Notes: generated by a model not told the origin, from the letters alone. DNA of 64,000 bases from Planotetraspora phitsanulokensis (GCF_016863295.1 NZ_BOOP01000046.1:1-64000); one strand, 5' to 3'; positions 1 through 9,732 are shown, numbered from the stretch's first letter. A program made the numbers and translations.

Positions 1-123
1 AGACACCCACACACCACCCGCATCTGGCGCCCGCCCCACCGGATCAACGATCTCGAACAACTCCCACCCCCGGAAATACGATTCGAACACCTATACGAAT
101 CATTTCATGAGCACGGATGGTGA
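1..123 (+). CDS. 3' end of an unidentified gene (partial)
   Basis: Frame 1 is open from the left edge to a TGA at 121-123, giving 40 residues rich in His, Pro and Glu and ending in HEHGW. The start lies outside the window. Codons such as ATA, CTA, TCA and TTT make it visibly AT-richer than the genes that follow, which would suit acquired DNA. I do not recognise the family. It could also be a chance open frame, since 40 codons is short. Confidence 0.4.
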   Translation, partial: RHPHTTRIWRPPHRINDLEQLPPPEIRFEHLYESFHEHGW

Positions 124-494
124 GCAAGGTGTACCCGTGAGTAATTAGAGAACTCTCGCCAGGCGCAATTGCCAATTCGGGTAGTTCGCAGCATTTCTCG
201 GCAAATGGTGCGAATTATCTAGTCTCCGTGGGGCGGATCCCGCGAGCGCTGCGCCGGTGCGTGAATGCGCCAGCAGGAGCCATTTAACAGGTGAGGGCTT
301 TGTGACCTGAGGGCTTGTCACCGGCCACTCCCGTCAAGCTCAGGACTGCTTTTCGTGTTTCCGATCGGGCCCCGGACAATCCCGTCGCGAGGGCGTGAGG
401 CCGACCACGGCGTTTTCCACAGGCTGAGCCGCGGCCCGTCATGGCAGGCATCGACCGCTGCTACGGTTTCGGATGGCGAAGGGAGGCGGCAGCG
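124..494. other. Gene-free leader upstream of the SNF2 gene
   Basis: This stretch of 371 bases has no supported gene. Its first half is AT-richer than the window and holds the palindrome GCAATTGC at 165-172. No convincing -35/-10 pair was found. A ribosome binding site GGGAGG at 481-486 belongs to the SNF2 start at 495. Confidence 0.5.
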
Positions 495-3400
495 GTGCTG
501 GTGGTCCACGGAACATGGATCGACGGCAGGCTCGCGCTCTGGGCTGAGGACACATCCAACGGAGACCCGTCAAGCGGGACCTCGGCTGCTTCCTCTCGGG
601 TGACGGCGCGTGCGCATCCCTTCGCGGTCTCCGCGGACGGGCTTCTCAACGAGTTGCCCCTCTGGGGCGACCTCGCAGCGGCAGTCGCCGGCAAGGCGAC
701 CGTCTCCGAGCTGACCATGTTGCTGCCGAGCTCTGCCAGGAGCCCGCTTCCCTCCCCCGAGTCCGGCCTGAACGTGGGCGCCCGCAGTCCCAGGATCAGC
801 TCGTGGCGTGTGCCCGCCCTGCTGGCAGAACCCGCCGCCGCGCTCGAACTGCTCGACGCGGTCGACGAGATCGCCCGGCTTCCCGCCGCCGCGTACGAGC
901 CGGGCGAGTCACTCGACGGCGCGCCGGTTCCCGCCACCTCGCTGCGCTACCTCGCGGTCGTCGCGGCGAATGTTCGCGACATGGTCCGCCGAGGCCGGAT
1001 CCTGCCGCAGCTCGTCGTCGAGAAGGACGGCTACGCGGCACGCTGGCGGCCGGTGCTGACCGGTGCCGACGGGGCGCGTTTTCGAGAACTCGCGGCCGCG
1101 ATGCCCCCCGTCTGCCGGGCGGCGGGCGAGGAGCGGCCCTCCGCCCACGTGCTCGGCGAGGTCGTCGCCGGGCTCGCCGACTCCGCGGTACGGCAGGCTC
1201 TGCCCGAACGTCTCCTCGGGGGGCACCGCCCGGGCGCGCGCAGCCCCCTGGCCGACCGCTGGATCGTCGCGCTCACCGGCGACGACGCCCTTCTTCCCGG
1301 TGTGACCGCGCTTGCGGCCGAGCAGCTGGCCCGGCCGCTCAACGCCTGGCTGAGCCAGGCGCAGCGCGCCGACGGGCCCTTCCGCGTGTGCTTCCGGCTC
1401 GCGGAACCGGCCGAGCCGGAAACGGCCGCACCATCAACGACAGCGCCGTCGACGACCGAGGACGGCGAAGCCTGGCAGGTTGAGTTCGCCCTCCAGGGCT
1501 CGGACGACCCGAGCCTGTACCTTCCCGCCGAGCTCCTGTGGGCGGGCGAGACCGTGCCAGGCCTCCATGGACGCCCGGAGGAGACCCTGCTCGCCGGGCT
1601 CGGCAGGGCCGCCCGCCTCTATCCCAAGATCGACGAGGCGCTCGGCGGAACACGCCCGTCCGGAGTCCGGCTCGACATGGCGGGCGCCTTCTACTTCCTC
1701 CGGCACGCGGCGCCTCTCCTCCAGGCGGCGGGATTCGGAGTCCAGCTGCCCGCCTGGGCCGGAAAGTCGCGGCTGGGCCTCAAGCTGACCACCAGGTCGC
1801 AGCGATCCGGTCCCGGAGCGGCCTCGGATCAGGGCTTCGGTCTGGGGCAGCTCGTGGACTTCCGGGTCGATCTGGCCATCGGCGACGAGACGATCACCGA
1901 GGAGCAGCTCGCCGAGCTCGTCCGGCTGAAGGTCCCGCTGGTCCGCGTGAGAGGGCGCTGGGTCGAGCTGGACGACCGCCAGCTCGGCGCCGCCCTCAGG
2001 GCCGTCGAACGGCGTCGTTCCGGCGAGATGACGGTCGCGGAGGTGATCCAGGAGGTCGTCCACGGCGGCGAGGAGGACCTTCCCCTGGTCGTGGACGCGG
2101 ACGGCCTGCTCGGCGACCTGCTGTCCGGGGAGGCGGACCGCCGCCTGACGCCGGTCGCCACACCCGCGGGCTTCCACGGCAGCCTGCGTCCCTACCAGGA
2201 ACGCGGCCTGTCCTGGCTGGCGTTCATGTCAGGGGTCGGGCTGGGAGCCGTCCTCGCCGATGACATGGGCCTCGGCAAGACCGCCCAGACGTTGTCCCTC
2301 CTGCTGGAGGAGCGGGCGGGCGGCGCCCGGCCGGAGCCGACGCTGCTGGTCTGCCCCATGTCCCTGCTGAGCAACTGGCAGAAGGAGGCCTCGAGGTTCG
2401 CGCCCTCGCTCGACGTCTACCTCCACCATGGCTCGTCCCGCCTGCGCCAGGAGGAGCTCGCCGAGCGCGTCGCCCGGGTCGATCTGGTCCTCACGACGTA
2501 CGGCACGGCGCTGCGCGACCGGGGGGCGCTCGCCGGGCTCACCTGGGGCAGGATCGTGTGCGATGAGGCTCAGGCGATCAAGAACAGCGCCGCCAGGCAG
2601 GCCCAGGCCGTACGGTCCCTGCCGGCCAGGACGCGGCTGGCGCTGACCGGAACGCCGGTCGAGAACCATCTGGCCGAGCTCTGGTCGATCATGGAGTTCT
2701 GCAACCCGGGCCTTCTCGGGTCCGTCAGGACGTTCCGGACCCGTTACCAGGAGCCGATCGAACGCCATGGCGACGAGGCCGCGACGGCCGCGCTCCGGCG
2801 CGCCACCGGCCCGTTCGTTCTGCGCCGCCTCAAGACCGACAAAGCGATCATCTCCGACCTGCCGGACAAGCTGGAGATGAAGATCTGGTGCACGCTCACG
2901 CCCGAGCAGGCGACCCTCTACCAGGCGGTCGTCGAGGACATGATGGGCAAGATCACGAGCTCTGAGGGCATCGAGCGCCGCGGCAACGTCCTGGCCGCCA
3001 TGACCAAGCTCAAGCAGGTCTGCAACCACCCGGCCCATCTCCTCAAGGACGGCTCCCGCCTGGCCGGCCGCTCGGGCAAGCTCGCCCGGCTGGAGGAGCT
3101 GGCCGAGGAGATCGTCGCCGAGGGCGACAAGGCGCTGGTCTTCACCCAGTACGCCGAGTTCGGCACGCTGCTCCAGCCGTATCTGGCCGCGCACCTGGAC
3201 CGGCCCGTGCTCTGGCTGCACGGCGGCCTGCCGAAGGCGCGGCGCGACGAGCTCGTCGAGCGGTTCCAGGAGGACGACGAGCCCATGGTCTTCCTGCTGT
3301 CGCTGAAGGCGGCCGGCACCGGGCTGAACCTGACCGCGGCCAACCACGTCGTCCACGTCGACCGCTGGTGGAACCCCGCGGTGGAGAACCAGGCCACCGA

Positions 3401-3608
3401 CCGGGCGTTCCGCATCGGGCAGACCAAGAACGTCCAGGTCAGGAAGTTCATCTGCGTGGGAACGCTGGAGGAGCGGATCGACGAGATGATCGAGCGGAAG
3501 AAGGCCCTCGCCGAGAGCGTCGTCGGCGCCGGCGAGGACTGGATCGCGAACCTGTCGACCGAGGAACTGCGGGAGCTGTTCCGCCTGTCGCCCGAGGCGG
3601 TGAGCTGA
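495..3608 (+). CDS. SNF2-family DEAD/DEAH-like helicase/ATPase
   Basis: This 1037-residue protein is a bacterial SNF2-type ATPase, a double-stranded DNA translocase family that remodels protein-DNA complexes; the target here is unknown. The N-terminal ~550 residues match the SNF2-associated region seen in actinobacterial members. Then come Walker A DDMGLGKT (~590), a DEAQ box (~690), LTGTPVEN, and the helicase C motifs AAGTGLNL (~940) and QATDRAFRIGQ (~966). I chose GTG 495 because a GGGAGG site lies 8 nt upstream; an in-frame ATG at 441 would add 18 atypical residues. Its TGA overlaps the ATG of the SWIM gene, so the two are translationally coupled. Confidence 0.93.
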   Translation: MLVVHGTWIDGRLALWAEDTSNGDPSSGTSAASSRVTARAHPFAVSADGLLNELPLWGDLAAAVAGKATVSELTMLLPSSARSPLPSPESGLNVGARSPRISSWRVPALLAEPAAALELLDAVDEIARLPAAAYEPGESLDGAPVPATSLRYLAVVAANVRDMVRRGRILPQLVVEKDGYAARWRPVLTGADGARFRELAAAMPPVCRAAGEERPSAHVLGEVVAGLADSAVRQALPERLLGGHRPGARSPLADRWIVALTGDDALLPGVTALAAEQLARPLNAWLSQAQRADGPFRVCFRLAEPAEPETAAPSTTAPSTTEDGEAWQVEFALQGSDDPSLYLPAELLWAGETVPGLHGRPEETLLAGLGRAARLYPKIDEALGGTRPSGVRLDMAGAFYFLRHAAPLLQAAGFGVQLPAWAGKSRLGLKLTTRSQRSGPGAASDQGFGLGQLVDFRVDLAIGDETITEEQLAELVRLKVPLVRVRGRWVELDDRQLGAALRAVERRRSGEMTVAEVIQEVVHGGEEDLPLVVDADGLLGDLLSGEADRRLTPVATPAGFHGSLRPYQERGLSWLAFMSGVGLGAVLADDMGLGKTAQTLSLLLEERAGGARPEPTLLVCPMSLLSNWQKEASRFAPSLDVYLHHGSSRLRQEELAERVARVDLVLTTYGTALRDRGALAGLTWGRIVCDEAQAIKNSAARQAQAVRSLPARTRLALTGTPVENHLAELWSIMEFCNPGLLGSVRTFRTRYQEPIERHGDEAATAALRRATGPFVLRRLKTDKAIISDLPDKLEMKIWCTLTPEQATLYQAVVEDMMGKITSSEGIERRGNVLAAMTKLKQVCNHPAHLLKDGSRLAGRSGKLARLEELAEEIVAEGDKALVFTQYAEFGTLLQPYLAAHLDRPVLWLHGGLPKARRDELVERFQEDDEPMVFLLSLKAAGTGLNLTAANHVVHVDRWWNPAVENQATDRAFRIGQTKNVQVRKFICVGTLEERIDEMIERKKALAESVVGAGEDWIANLSTEELRELFRLSPEAVS

Positions 3609-4429
3609 TGGGCCACCCGCGAGAGCCGCGCGAACCGCACCACCCGTACGAGCCGCACGAACCGCACGAGGGACTGCGGGCGCGCTCCCGGCGCGGGACC
3701 ATGGGCGAGCGATGGTGGTCGCGGCGCTTCATCGACATCCTGGAGACCATCTGCGACAAGGGCCGTCTCAGCCGGGGGCGCACCTACGCCCGCTCCGGCA
3801 GAGTGCTCGAACTCGACATCGCTCCGGGTCACGTCGCGGCGCGCGTCCAGGGTTCGCGGCCCGAGCCGTACGGCGTGGACATCCGGATCGAAGCCTACGG
3901 CGACGGCGACTGGGAGGTCCTGACCGAGGCCCTCGCCGCACGCGCGCTGTACCGGGCCAAGCTGCTCGCAGGGGAGATGCCGCCGGAGATCGAGCTCGTC
4001 TTCGGCGACTGCGGCCTGCCGCTGTTCCCGGACGAGCAGGGCCTGGAGATGGAGTGCTCCTGTCCCGACTGGGGCTTCCCCTGCAAGCATCTGTCGGCGG
4101 TGCTCTATCTGCTCGCCGAGAGGTTCGACGACGACCCGTTCCTGGTGCTGGCGTGGCGCGGCATGCCGAAGCAGTCGTTGCTCGACGATCTCCGGGAGGT
4201 CTCGGACGACGTGCCGTTCGGCGAACGGCTGAGCACCTTCTACGAGGCCGGCACGTCGCTGGCCCGGCTGCGGCACCAGCCGTCGCGGGTGTCGGCGCCC
4301 GCGGACATCCTGCTCCGCACGCTCGACCCGCCCGCGGTCAAGGCCAGGCACATCCCCATCACCGACCTGCTGCGCCCGGCCTACCGGCGGCTCATCGATC
4401 CACGAAATCCTGGGGAACCATCACCCTGA
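3608..4429 (+). CDS. SWIM zinc-finger protein
   Basis: This 273-residue protein carries a SWIM zinc finger at about residues 150-161, CSCPDWGFPCKH, with the CxC...CxH zinc ligands. SWIM fingers bind DNA or protein, and in actinobacteria this family is regularly encoded beside an SNF2 ATPase. The ATG at 3608 shares its A with the preceding TGA, which supports joint function with the SNF2 protein. The first 25 residues are a charged HEP/REP-rich segment of low complexity. The 3' end overlaps the convergent kinase gene by 38 bases. Confidence 0.9.
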   Translation: MGHPREPREPHHPYEPHEPHEGLRARSRRGTMGERWWSRRFIDILETICDKGRLSRGRTYARSGRVLELDIAPGHVAARVQGSRPEPYGVDIRIEAYGDGDWEVLTEALAARALYRAKLLAGEMPPEIELVFGDCGLPLFPDEQGLEMECSCPDWGFPCKHLSAVLYLLAERFDDDPFLVLAWRGMPKQSLLDDLREVSDDVPFGERLSTFYEAGTSLARLRHQPSRVSAPADILLRTLDPPAVKARHIPITDLLRPAYRRLIDPRNPGEPSP

Positions 4430-5321
4430 CGCCGTTCGGGATCGTCTTGATGACCAGGGGTGTGCGCAGCCGGACCTCGCCGTCGATGTCGGCGGCCATC
4501 GGCGGGTCGGTCTCCACCAGGATCTCGCGACCGGTGACGAACGGGCCGCCGGCGAGGCTGCGCCACCGGCCCGTGGTGGCCCGCACGAGAGTCTCGCCGA
4601 TCAGTCGCAGCCGCTTGCCGGACCCGAGCTGGTAGGCGACGAGCGTGCGGTTGTCGATCCCGGCGTCCCTGGCGATCTGCCAGCCGCCGTGAAATCGGCC
4701 GTTGGCGATGTTGAGCTGGTGGGTGAGCAGCTCGTGCCGTCGCCCGTCCGCGGTGATGTACGCGCGGAACGGCTGGTGGCCGGGGAGGATCGTCATCGCG
4801 GTGAGCGGATAGGCGGACCGGCCAAGGAGGCGCTTGAGCCAGGGCCGGACGGTCCCGGCGACCTCGACGGAGACTCCGAAGCTGGCGAGGTTGGCGAACG
4901 GCCGATCGCCGCAGAGGCCGAGGTCGATGTCGGCCACCTTGCCCTCGGTCAGGACGCGGACCGCTCCCTGAAGGTCGAGCGGCAGGCCGAGGCTGCGGGC
5001 GAAGTTGTTGGTGGTGCCGAGCGGGAGGGCGCCGAGGGCGACGTCCTTGCCGGCCACGTGCTTGATCGTGCTGCTCAGCGTGCCGTCGCCGCCGCCGGCG
5101 ATCAGCAGGTCGGGCCCCGCGGACAGCGCGCGCTCGACGATGTCGCGGAGGCGGGAGGGGTCCGTGATCGGATGCACGCCGGTGAGCCGGAAGTTCGCGG
5201 CCTCGACGAGGCGTAAGACCTCGGCATAGTGATGCCGGCCTCTTCTGGATCTGGTGTTCACCACCAGGGCGGCCCGCCGATGCTCCTGGATGGCCGCAGT
5301 GTGGTCCGCCTTGCTCCGCAC
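4392..5321 (-). CDS. Diacylglycerol/lipid kinase family protein (DAGK catalytic domain)
   Basis: This ~309-residue protein belongs to the YegS/DgkB lipid kinase family, which phosphorylates diacylglycerol or related lipids with ATP. The nucleotide-binding motif GGGDGT lies near residues 73-78, followed by ALPLGTTNNFARSLG, the second conserved block of the family. The C-terminal beta-sandwich is present, so length is normal. GTG 5321 is preferred over GTG 5327 because the hexamer TAGCAT (5333-5328) lies 6 nt upstream of it, as expected for a leaderless message. The lipid substrate cannot be told from sequence. Confidence 0.9.
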   Translation of the reverse strand: MRSKADHTAAIQEHRRAALVVNTRSRRGRHHYAEVLRLVEAANFRLTGVHPITDPSRLRDIVERALSAGPDLLIAGGGDGTLSSTIKHVAGKDVALGALPLGTTNNFARSLGLPLDLQGAVRVLTEGKVADIDLGLCGDRPFANLASFGVSVEVAGTVRPWLKRLLGRSAYPLTAMTILPGHQPFRAYITADGRRHELLTHQLNIANGRFHGGWQIARDAGIDNRTLVAYQLGSGKRLRLIGETLVRATTGRWRSLAGGPFVTGREILVETDPPMAADIDGEVRLRTPLVIKTIPNGVRVMVPQDFVDR

Positions 5322-5360
5322 GATCACATGCTAGGCAAATCCACGGTCCACCGCGAAACG

Positions 5361-5394
5361 CCCGTGCCCGGCGACGAAGGCCGCCGGGCACGGG
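5361..5394 (-). terminator. Hairpin terminator after the M6 peptidase gene
   Basis: A perfect 12-bp inverted repeat, CCCGTGCCCGGC and GCCGGGCACGGG, is separated by a 10-nt loop. It begins 21 bases after the peptidase stop codon in its direction of transcription. There is no T-run, which is common for hairpin terminators in GC-rich actinobacteria. Confidence 0.75.
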
Positions 5395-5415
5395 GGTGAC
5401 GCCGTTACCGCCTGA

Positions 5416-8181
5416 CTACTTCTTGGCCGGCTCCGCCTTCGGCGGCGTGACCTGGACGATCACACCGAGGTTGGCGGGCAGGGGGCTGACCAGCTTGATC
5501 TGGACGCCGAGCTGCTTGCCCTCGTCACCGGGGTTGCCGGTGCCGAGGATGCTGCCGATGTCCGCGCCGTAGTAGTCCGTCGCCGGGGAACCGTCGGGGT
5601 TGACGACCCGGGTCGTGTACGGCTGGTTGTCCTTGGACGGCACGACCGTCGAGGCGTCCCGCAACCGGTAGAACAGGTTGCCGTCACGCACCTCGATGCC
5701 GGGGTACCAGCCCTTGGCGTCGGTGAAGGTCTTGACCGCCGGTAGCTTGCCGTACGAGGTGCAGTACTGCGTGAACGGAGCGCCCTCGATGCACTCCTTG
5801 AACGGGTAGGTGCCGTCGAAGTTGAACGCCGCGTTGGAGGACTGGGGCCGCGAGGGCAGGTTCTTCAGCGCGGACGTGTCGATCGTGGCCGCCTCGCCCG
5901 TACGGCGGAGCGGCTCGAAGTGCGAGTCCACCAGGAGCAGCTCGCCCTTCGGGCCCACCGACGGCAGGTCGAAGGAGGAGTCGGCCACGTTGTTGTCGGT
6001 ACGGGACGCGTCGCGGTACCAGACCAGCAGGCCGGGCGCGTTGTACTTGATCTTCTCGACCTTCCAGGCGCCGTCGCGCTGGTAGGTGGTGTCGTAGGCG
6101 TACTGCAGGCCCTTGTCGAAGCCGTCGAGGTTCCGCCACTCCGCCAGGTAGTACTGGGCGGACTGGAGCTGGCCGGAGTGGATCACGAACCCGGCGCCCG
6201 ACGTGTCGGTGAAGGTGCCCGTGGTGGCGGTCCAGCCGTTGGCGCCGCCCTCGACATCGTCGCTCCACACGGTCGCCGCGCCGTTGGTGAGCGAGAAGTC
6301 GTCGTTGAACGAGCCGCGCTCCTCGGCCGCCGCGTCCGTGGCGTAGCGCAGGCGGACCTGCACGTTCTTGCCGGCGAAGGGGGCGAGGTCGGCGTAGAGG
6401 TTCTGCCAGCCGCCGCTCTCACCGGTGAGACCGTACTTCTTGTTGCCGTAGTCGACCATGCGGTGGTTCGGGTCGTCGTAGCCGTCGTCGGTCGACGCGA
6501 GGGTGCCGTCCGCGTGGTAGATCTTCTGCTCCGTCCAGGTCGTGCCACCGTCGGCGGAGACCTCGAAGAAGCCGTAGTCCCAGTCCTGCTCGATGCTGTA
6601 GTCGCTCCACCAGCGGAACTTCACGTCGGTGCCGGCCGGGACGCTGACCGTGCGGGTCAGGCGGGTGTCCGCCCAGCTCTGGTCGCTGTTGGACCACCAC
6701 AGGTTGGATCCGCTGTGCGGGGTGGACATGACGACGTGCTTGTCCGGCAGGTTGATCCGCAGACCGTCCTCGGTGCCCTTCGGCGTCCGGGAGGTCTGGC
6801 CGACCACCTGGAGGCTCGTCCGGTCACCCGGGTTGACGATCTTCGGGTTGGCCCAGCCGAGCACCCACTTGTCCCAGATGCCCATGTGGGTCGGCAGCGA
6901 CTGGAAGATCGGCCCGGAGTGCGAGCCGCTGGACATGAGGTCCCAGAAGTCGATGTCGGAGTCGCCCGTGCCCGAGGTGTCGTAGAGGTCGGGCAGGCCC
7001 AGGTCGTGGCCGTACTCGTGGGCGAACACGCCGACGCCCGCGTCCTCCGGCTGGAGGATGTAGTTGGAGATCTTCACGTTCGTGCCGGGGACGGTGTAGC
7101 CGCCGGTCACGTCGCTGGAGTGCGCCCAGAGGGAGAACGTGCCCTCGGCGCCGCCGCCGCCGGACTTGTCCTCACCGGCGTGGATGAGCACCAGGTGGTC
7201 GATCACGCCGTCGGGCTCGTCGAAGTTGCCGTCGCCGTCGGCGTCGGAGACGTCTTCCTTGTCATAGTCGGCCCAGTTGAACGACGGGTTCTGCGCGGCC
7301 AGCGCGTTCACCGCGTCGATGGGGAGCTGGGCGGCTCCGCGCGGGTTGTCGGGGTGGCCGGACATGTCCTGCGGGAAGGTGCCGCACTTGCCCGCGCCGT
7401 ACCAGGCCTCGGAGTGCGGGACCTTGATCCAGCCGACCGCCTGGCCGGTGACGGTGTAGGCGCCCTTCGACAGCTCCTCGTACATGTTCTTCATCGTGGA
7501 GCCGGAGATGTCGATGCCCTTCTTGCCGTCCCTGGGGTCGGTCAGGTCGGGGCGGACCCGCTTGGTGATCCCCTTGGACGTGTAGAGCATGTCGTTGTAG
7601 TGGGCCGTGTTGAAATCGGAGACCCACATCGAGTTGTTGTCCTTGCCGCCGCCTGCGGCGGTGGCGGGGTTCTCGATCTTGTTGTGCAGCGGCCCGTTGA
7701 GCTTGGTGCCCGGGGGCTCGGTCACACAGTCGTTGACGTCGTCGATCGTCTTCGGGTGCGACCATCCGGAGAAGTCGTCGTTCGCCTGGTCGTTGAACTC
7801 GACGAGCAGCGTGAGGAGTTCGGCCTTCTTGGTGGTCTTCGCCTTCTTGTAGATGAAGTCGAAGGGGTTCTTCCCTGTCCGAAGGGCCTGCTTCTCGTGC
7901 TTGGCCAGCACGCGCGCGGCCACCGGGTTGCCCATGGCGAACTTGTGGTCGATCTCCGTCGCCGTCTGACCGCTGCGCCTGGCGGCCTTGGACGGCACCT
8001 TCTCGTCGACGGTGGTGACATCACCCTGGACGCGCGGGGACGCGTAGTTGATGTAGTGGTCCTTGGCCGACGGCTGGTACGAGGCGGTGGACTCGGCCGC
8101 GCCGGTGGTGGCCAGACCGGCCGCTGCGAGCCCCAGTGCAGGAACAATGGCGGCTAACCGCCGAAATCTCTTTGACAACAA
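5416..8181 (-). CDS. Secreted M6 family metallopeptidase (immune inhibitor A-like)
   Basis: This 921-residue preprotein is an M6 zinc endopeptidase of the immune inhibitor A type. The zinc-binding motif HEYGH lies at about residues 388-392 followed by GLPDLYD. Downstream is a jelly-roll-like segment with Trp/Asp-rich repeats typical of these enzymes. The N-terminus is a Sec signal peptide: KRFRR, then a hydrophobic stretch ending in TTGAAES. I chose TTG 8181 (TTG 8178 is also possible) because GGGAAGGG lies just upstream and the signal peptide begins there; more upstream codons would place Arg-rich sequence before it. It is probably monocistronic, ending in a strong hairpin. Confidence 0.93.
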   Translation of the reverse strand: MLSKRFRRLAAIVPALGLAAAGLATTGAAESTASYQPSAKDHYINYASPRVQGDVTTVDEKVPSKAARRSGQTATEIDHKFAMGNPVAARVLAKHEKQALRTGKNPFDFIYKKAKTTKKAELLTLLVEFNDQANDDFSGWSHPKTIDDVNDCVTEPPGTKLNGPLHNKIENPATAAGGGKDNNSMWVSDFNTAHYNDMLYTSKGITKRVRPDLTDPRDGKKGIDISGSTMKNMYEELSKGAYTVTGQAVGWIKVPHSEAWYGAGKCGTFPQDMSGHPDNPRGAAQLPIDAVNALAAQNPSFNWADYDKEDVSDADGDGNFDEPDGVIDHLVLIHAGEDKSGGGGAEGTFSLWAHSSDVTGGYTVPGTNVKISNYILQPEDAGVGVFAHEYGHDLGLPDLYDTSGTGDSDIDFWDLMSSGSHSGPIFQSLPTHMGIWDKWVLGWANPKIVNPGDRTSLQVVGQTSRTPKGTEDGLRINLPDKHVVMSTPHSGSNLWWSNSDQSWADTRLTRTVSVPAGTDVKFRWWSDYSIEQDWDYGFFEVSADGGTTWTEQKIYHADGTLASTDDGYDDPNHRMVDYGNKKYGLTGESGGWQNLYADLAPFAGKNVQVRLRYATDAAAEERGSFNDDFSLTNGAATVWSDDVEGGANGWTATTGTFTDTSGAGFVIHSGQLQSAQYYLAEWRNLDGFDKGLQYAYDTTYQRDGAWKVEKIKYNAPGLLVWYRDASRTDNNVADSSFDLPSVGPKGELLLVDSHFEPLRRTGEAATIDTSALKNLPSRPQSSNAAFNFDGTYPFKECIEGAPFTQYCTSYGKLPAVKTFTDAKGWYPGIEVRDGNLFYRLRDASTVVPSKDNQPYTTRVVNPDGSPATDYYGADIGSILGTGNPGDEGKQLGVQIKLVSPLPANLGVIVQVTPPKAEPAKK

Positions 8182-8350
8182 GATCCCTTCCCCGCCCGGG
8201 GTTCTCCGGACGCCGTTCAGGGCGCACCGGGATAGGCGCGCTGGACGGACCATAAAGAGAAGGTAAAACAGGGTAAAGAGCCTTCACCGAAGGTTGTCAA
8301 ACCGTGATCTTTCTCCAAAACACGCATTACCGCCTTTTCTGGACCGGCCG

Positions 8351-8356
8351 TACAGT
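8351..8356 (+). promoter_or_regulatory. -10-like hexamer TACAGT of a leaderless start
   Basis: TACAGT ends 6 nt before GTG 8363. A weak -35 match TTACCG lies at 8327-8332 with an 18-nt spacer. No ribosome binding site precedes the GTG, so a leaderless transcript is likely. Confidence 0.55.
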
Positions 8357-8362
8357 CCAGAT

Positions 8363-9715
8363 GTGAAAGACCACAACGCCGACCTCATGACCGGGCTCGT
8401 CGCCGCACTTCCCGAGGGCCGGGTGCTGACCGACCCGGACGTCACCGAGTCGTACGCGAGGGACCGCACGTTCGTGGCGCCGGGCAAGGCGCTCGGCGTC
8501 GTCCTCGCGCAGTCCCGGGACGACGTGGTCGCGACGCTGCGCTGGGCCAGCGGGCACCGTGTGCCCGTCGTGCCGCGCGGGGCGGGCAGCGGCCTCGCCG
8601 GTGGCGCGACCGCCGTCGACGGGTGCGTCATCCTGTCGCTGGCCAGGATGACGGCGATCCGCGAACTGTCCCCGGCGGACGAGATCGCGGTCGCCGAACC
8701 CGGTGTGATCACCGCCGACCTCGACAGGGCCGCCCGCGAGCACGGGCTCATGTACGCGCCCGACCCGTCCTCGTACGAGATCTCCACCATCGGCGGCAAC
8801 CTGGCGACGAACGCGGGCGGCCTGCGCTGCGTGAAGTACGGCGTGACCCGCGACTCGACGCTGGGGCTGGAGGTCGTGCTCGCGGATGGGAGGGTGCTCG
8901 AGACCGGGCGGCGGACGGTGAAGGGGGTCACCGGATACGACCTGACGGGCCTGTTCGTCGGCTCGGAGGGCACGCTCGGCGTGATCACCGCGGCCACCCT
9001 GCGGCTGCGGCGTCTCCCCCGGCAGGTCGCCACCGTCGCCGCCGAGTTCACCTCGTTGCGGGACGCCGCCTCCGCCGTCTCTGCGATCATCGCGGCGGGC
9101 TGTCGGCCCTCGATGCTGGAGCTGATGGACAGGACCACGCTGGAGGCCATCGACTCCTGGAAGAACATCGGCCTGGAGGACGGGACGAGGGCGATGCTCA
9201 TCGCCCAGTCGGAGGGTTCGACGGAGGAGATGGCCGCGCTGTGCGGGGCGGCCTCCTTCGTCGCCGAGGCGTCGACGCCCGAGGAGGCGGCGGAGCTGGT
9301 CGGTCTGCGGCGGCTCGCCTACGAGGCCAAGGAGCGTATCGGCCAGTGCCTCGTCGAGGACGTGTGCGTGCCCCGTTCGCGGCTGCCCGAGATGATGTCG
9401 GCGGTCGAGGACGCCGCGACCCGGCACGGCGTGACCATCGCGACGGTGGCGCACGCGGGGGACGGCAACCTGCACCCCGTGTTCATCTTCGACCGCGGCC
9501 TGGCGGACCCGCCGGCCGAGGTCTGGGCTGCGGCCGACGAGGTCTTCCGCGCGGCGCTCGACCTCGGCGGGACCCTGACGGGCGAGCACGGCGTGGGCGT
9601 GCTGAAGCGCCGGTGGCTCGGCCTGGAGATCGGGCCCGTCTCCGCCGAGCTCCAACTGGGGATCAAGCAGGTGTTCGACCCCCACAACATCCTCAATCCG
9701 GGAAAGGCCCTCTGA
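8363..9715 (+). CDS. FAD-linked oxidase (GlcD / D-lactate dehydrogenase type)
   Basis: This 450-residue flavoenzyme has an N-terminal FAD_binding_4 domain (PRGAGSGLAGGA, then the GGNLATNAGG region) and a C-terminal FAD-oxidase domain ending in HGVGVLKRRW and HNILNPGKAL. The family oxidises 2-hydroxy acids such as glycolate or D-lactate; the substrate is not determined. GTG 8363 is chosen because of the -10-like TACAGT 6 nt upstream; TTG 8294 and ATG 8387 are alternatives. It is followed after 30 nt by the TetR gene, which has its own apparent promoter. Confidence 0.9.
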   Translation: MKDHNADLMTGLVAALPEGRVLTDPDVTESYARDRTFVAPGKALGVVLAQSRDDVVATLRWASGHRVPVVPRGAGSGLAGGATAVDGCVILSLARMTAIRELSPADEIAVAEPGVITADLDRAAREHGLMYAPDPSSYEISTIGGNLATNAGGLRCVKYGVTRDSTLGLEVVLADGRVLETGRRTVKGVTGYDLTGLFVGSEGTLGVITAATLRLRRLPRQVATVAAEFTSLRDAASAVSAIIAAGCRPSMLELMDRTTLEAIDSWKNIGLEDGTRAMLIAQSEGSTEEMAALCGAASFVAEASTPEEAAELVGLRRLAYEAKERIGQCLVEDVCVPRSRLPEMMSAVEDAATRHGVTIATVAHAGDGNLHPVFIFDRGLADPPAEVWAAADEVFRAALDLGGTLTGEHGVGVLKRRWLGLEIGPVSAELQLGIKQVFDPHNILNPGKAL

Positions 9716-9732
9716 ATCGGTCCATTTCCGGG

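Noticed and set aside
5920-8157. A 745-codon open frame on the plus strand
   Set aside because: It is the antisense of the M6 peptidase gene, with Val/Arg/Gly-rich low-complexity sequence and no family motif.
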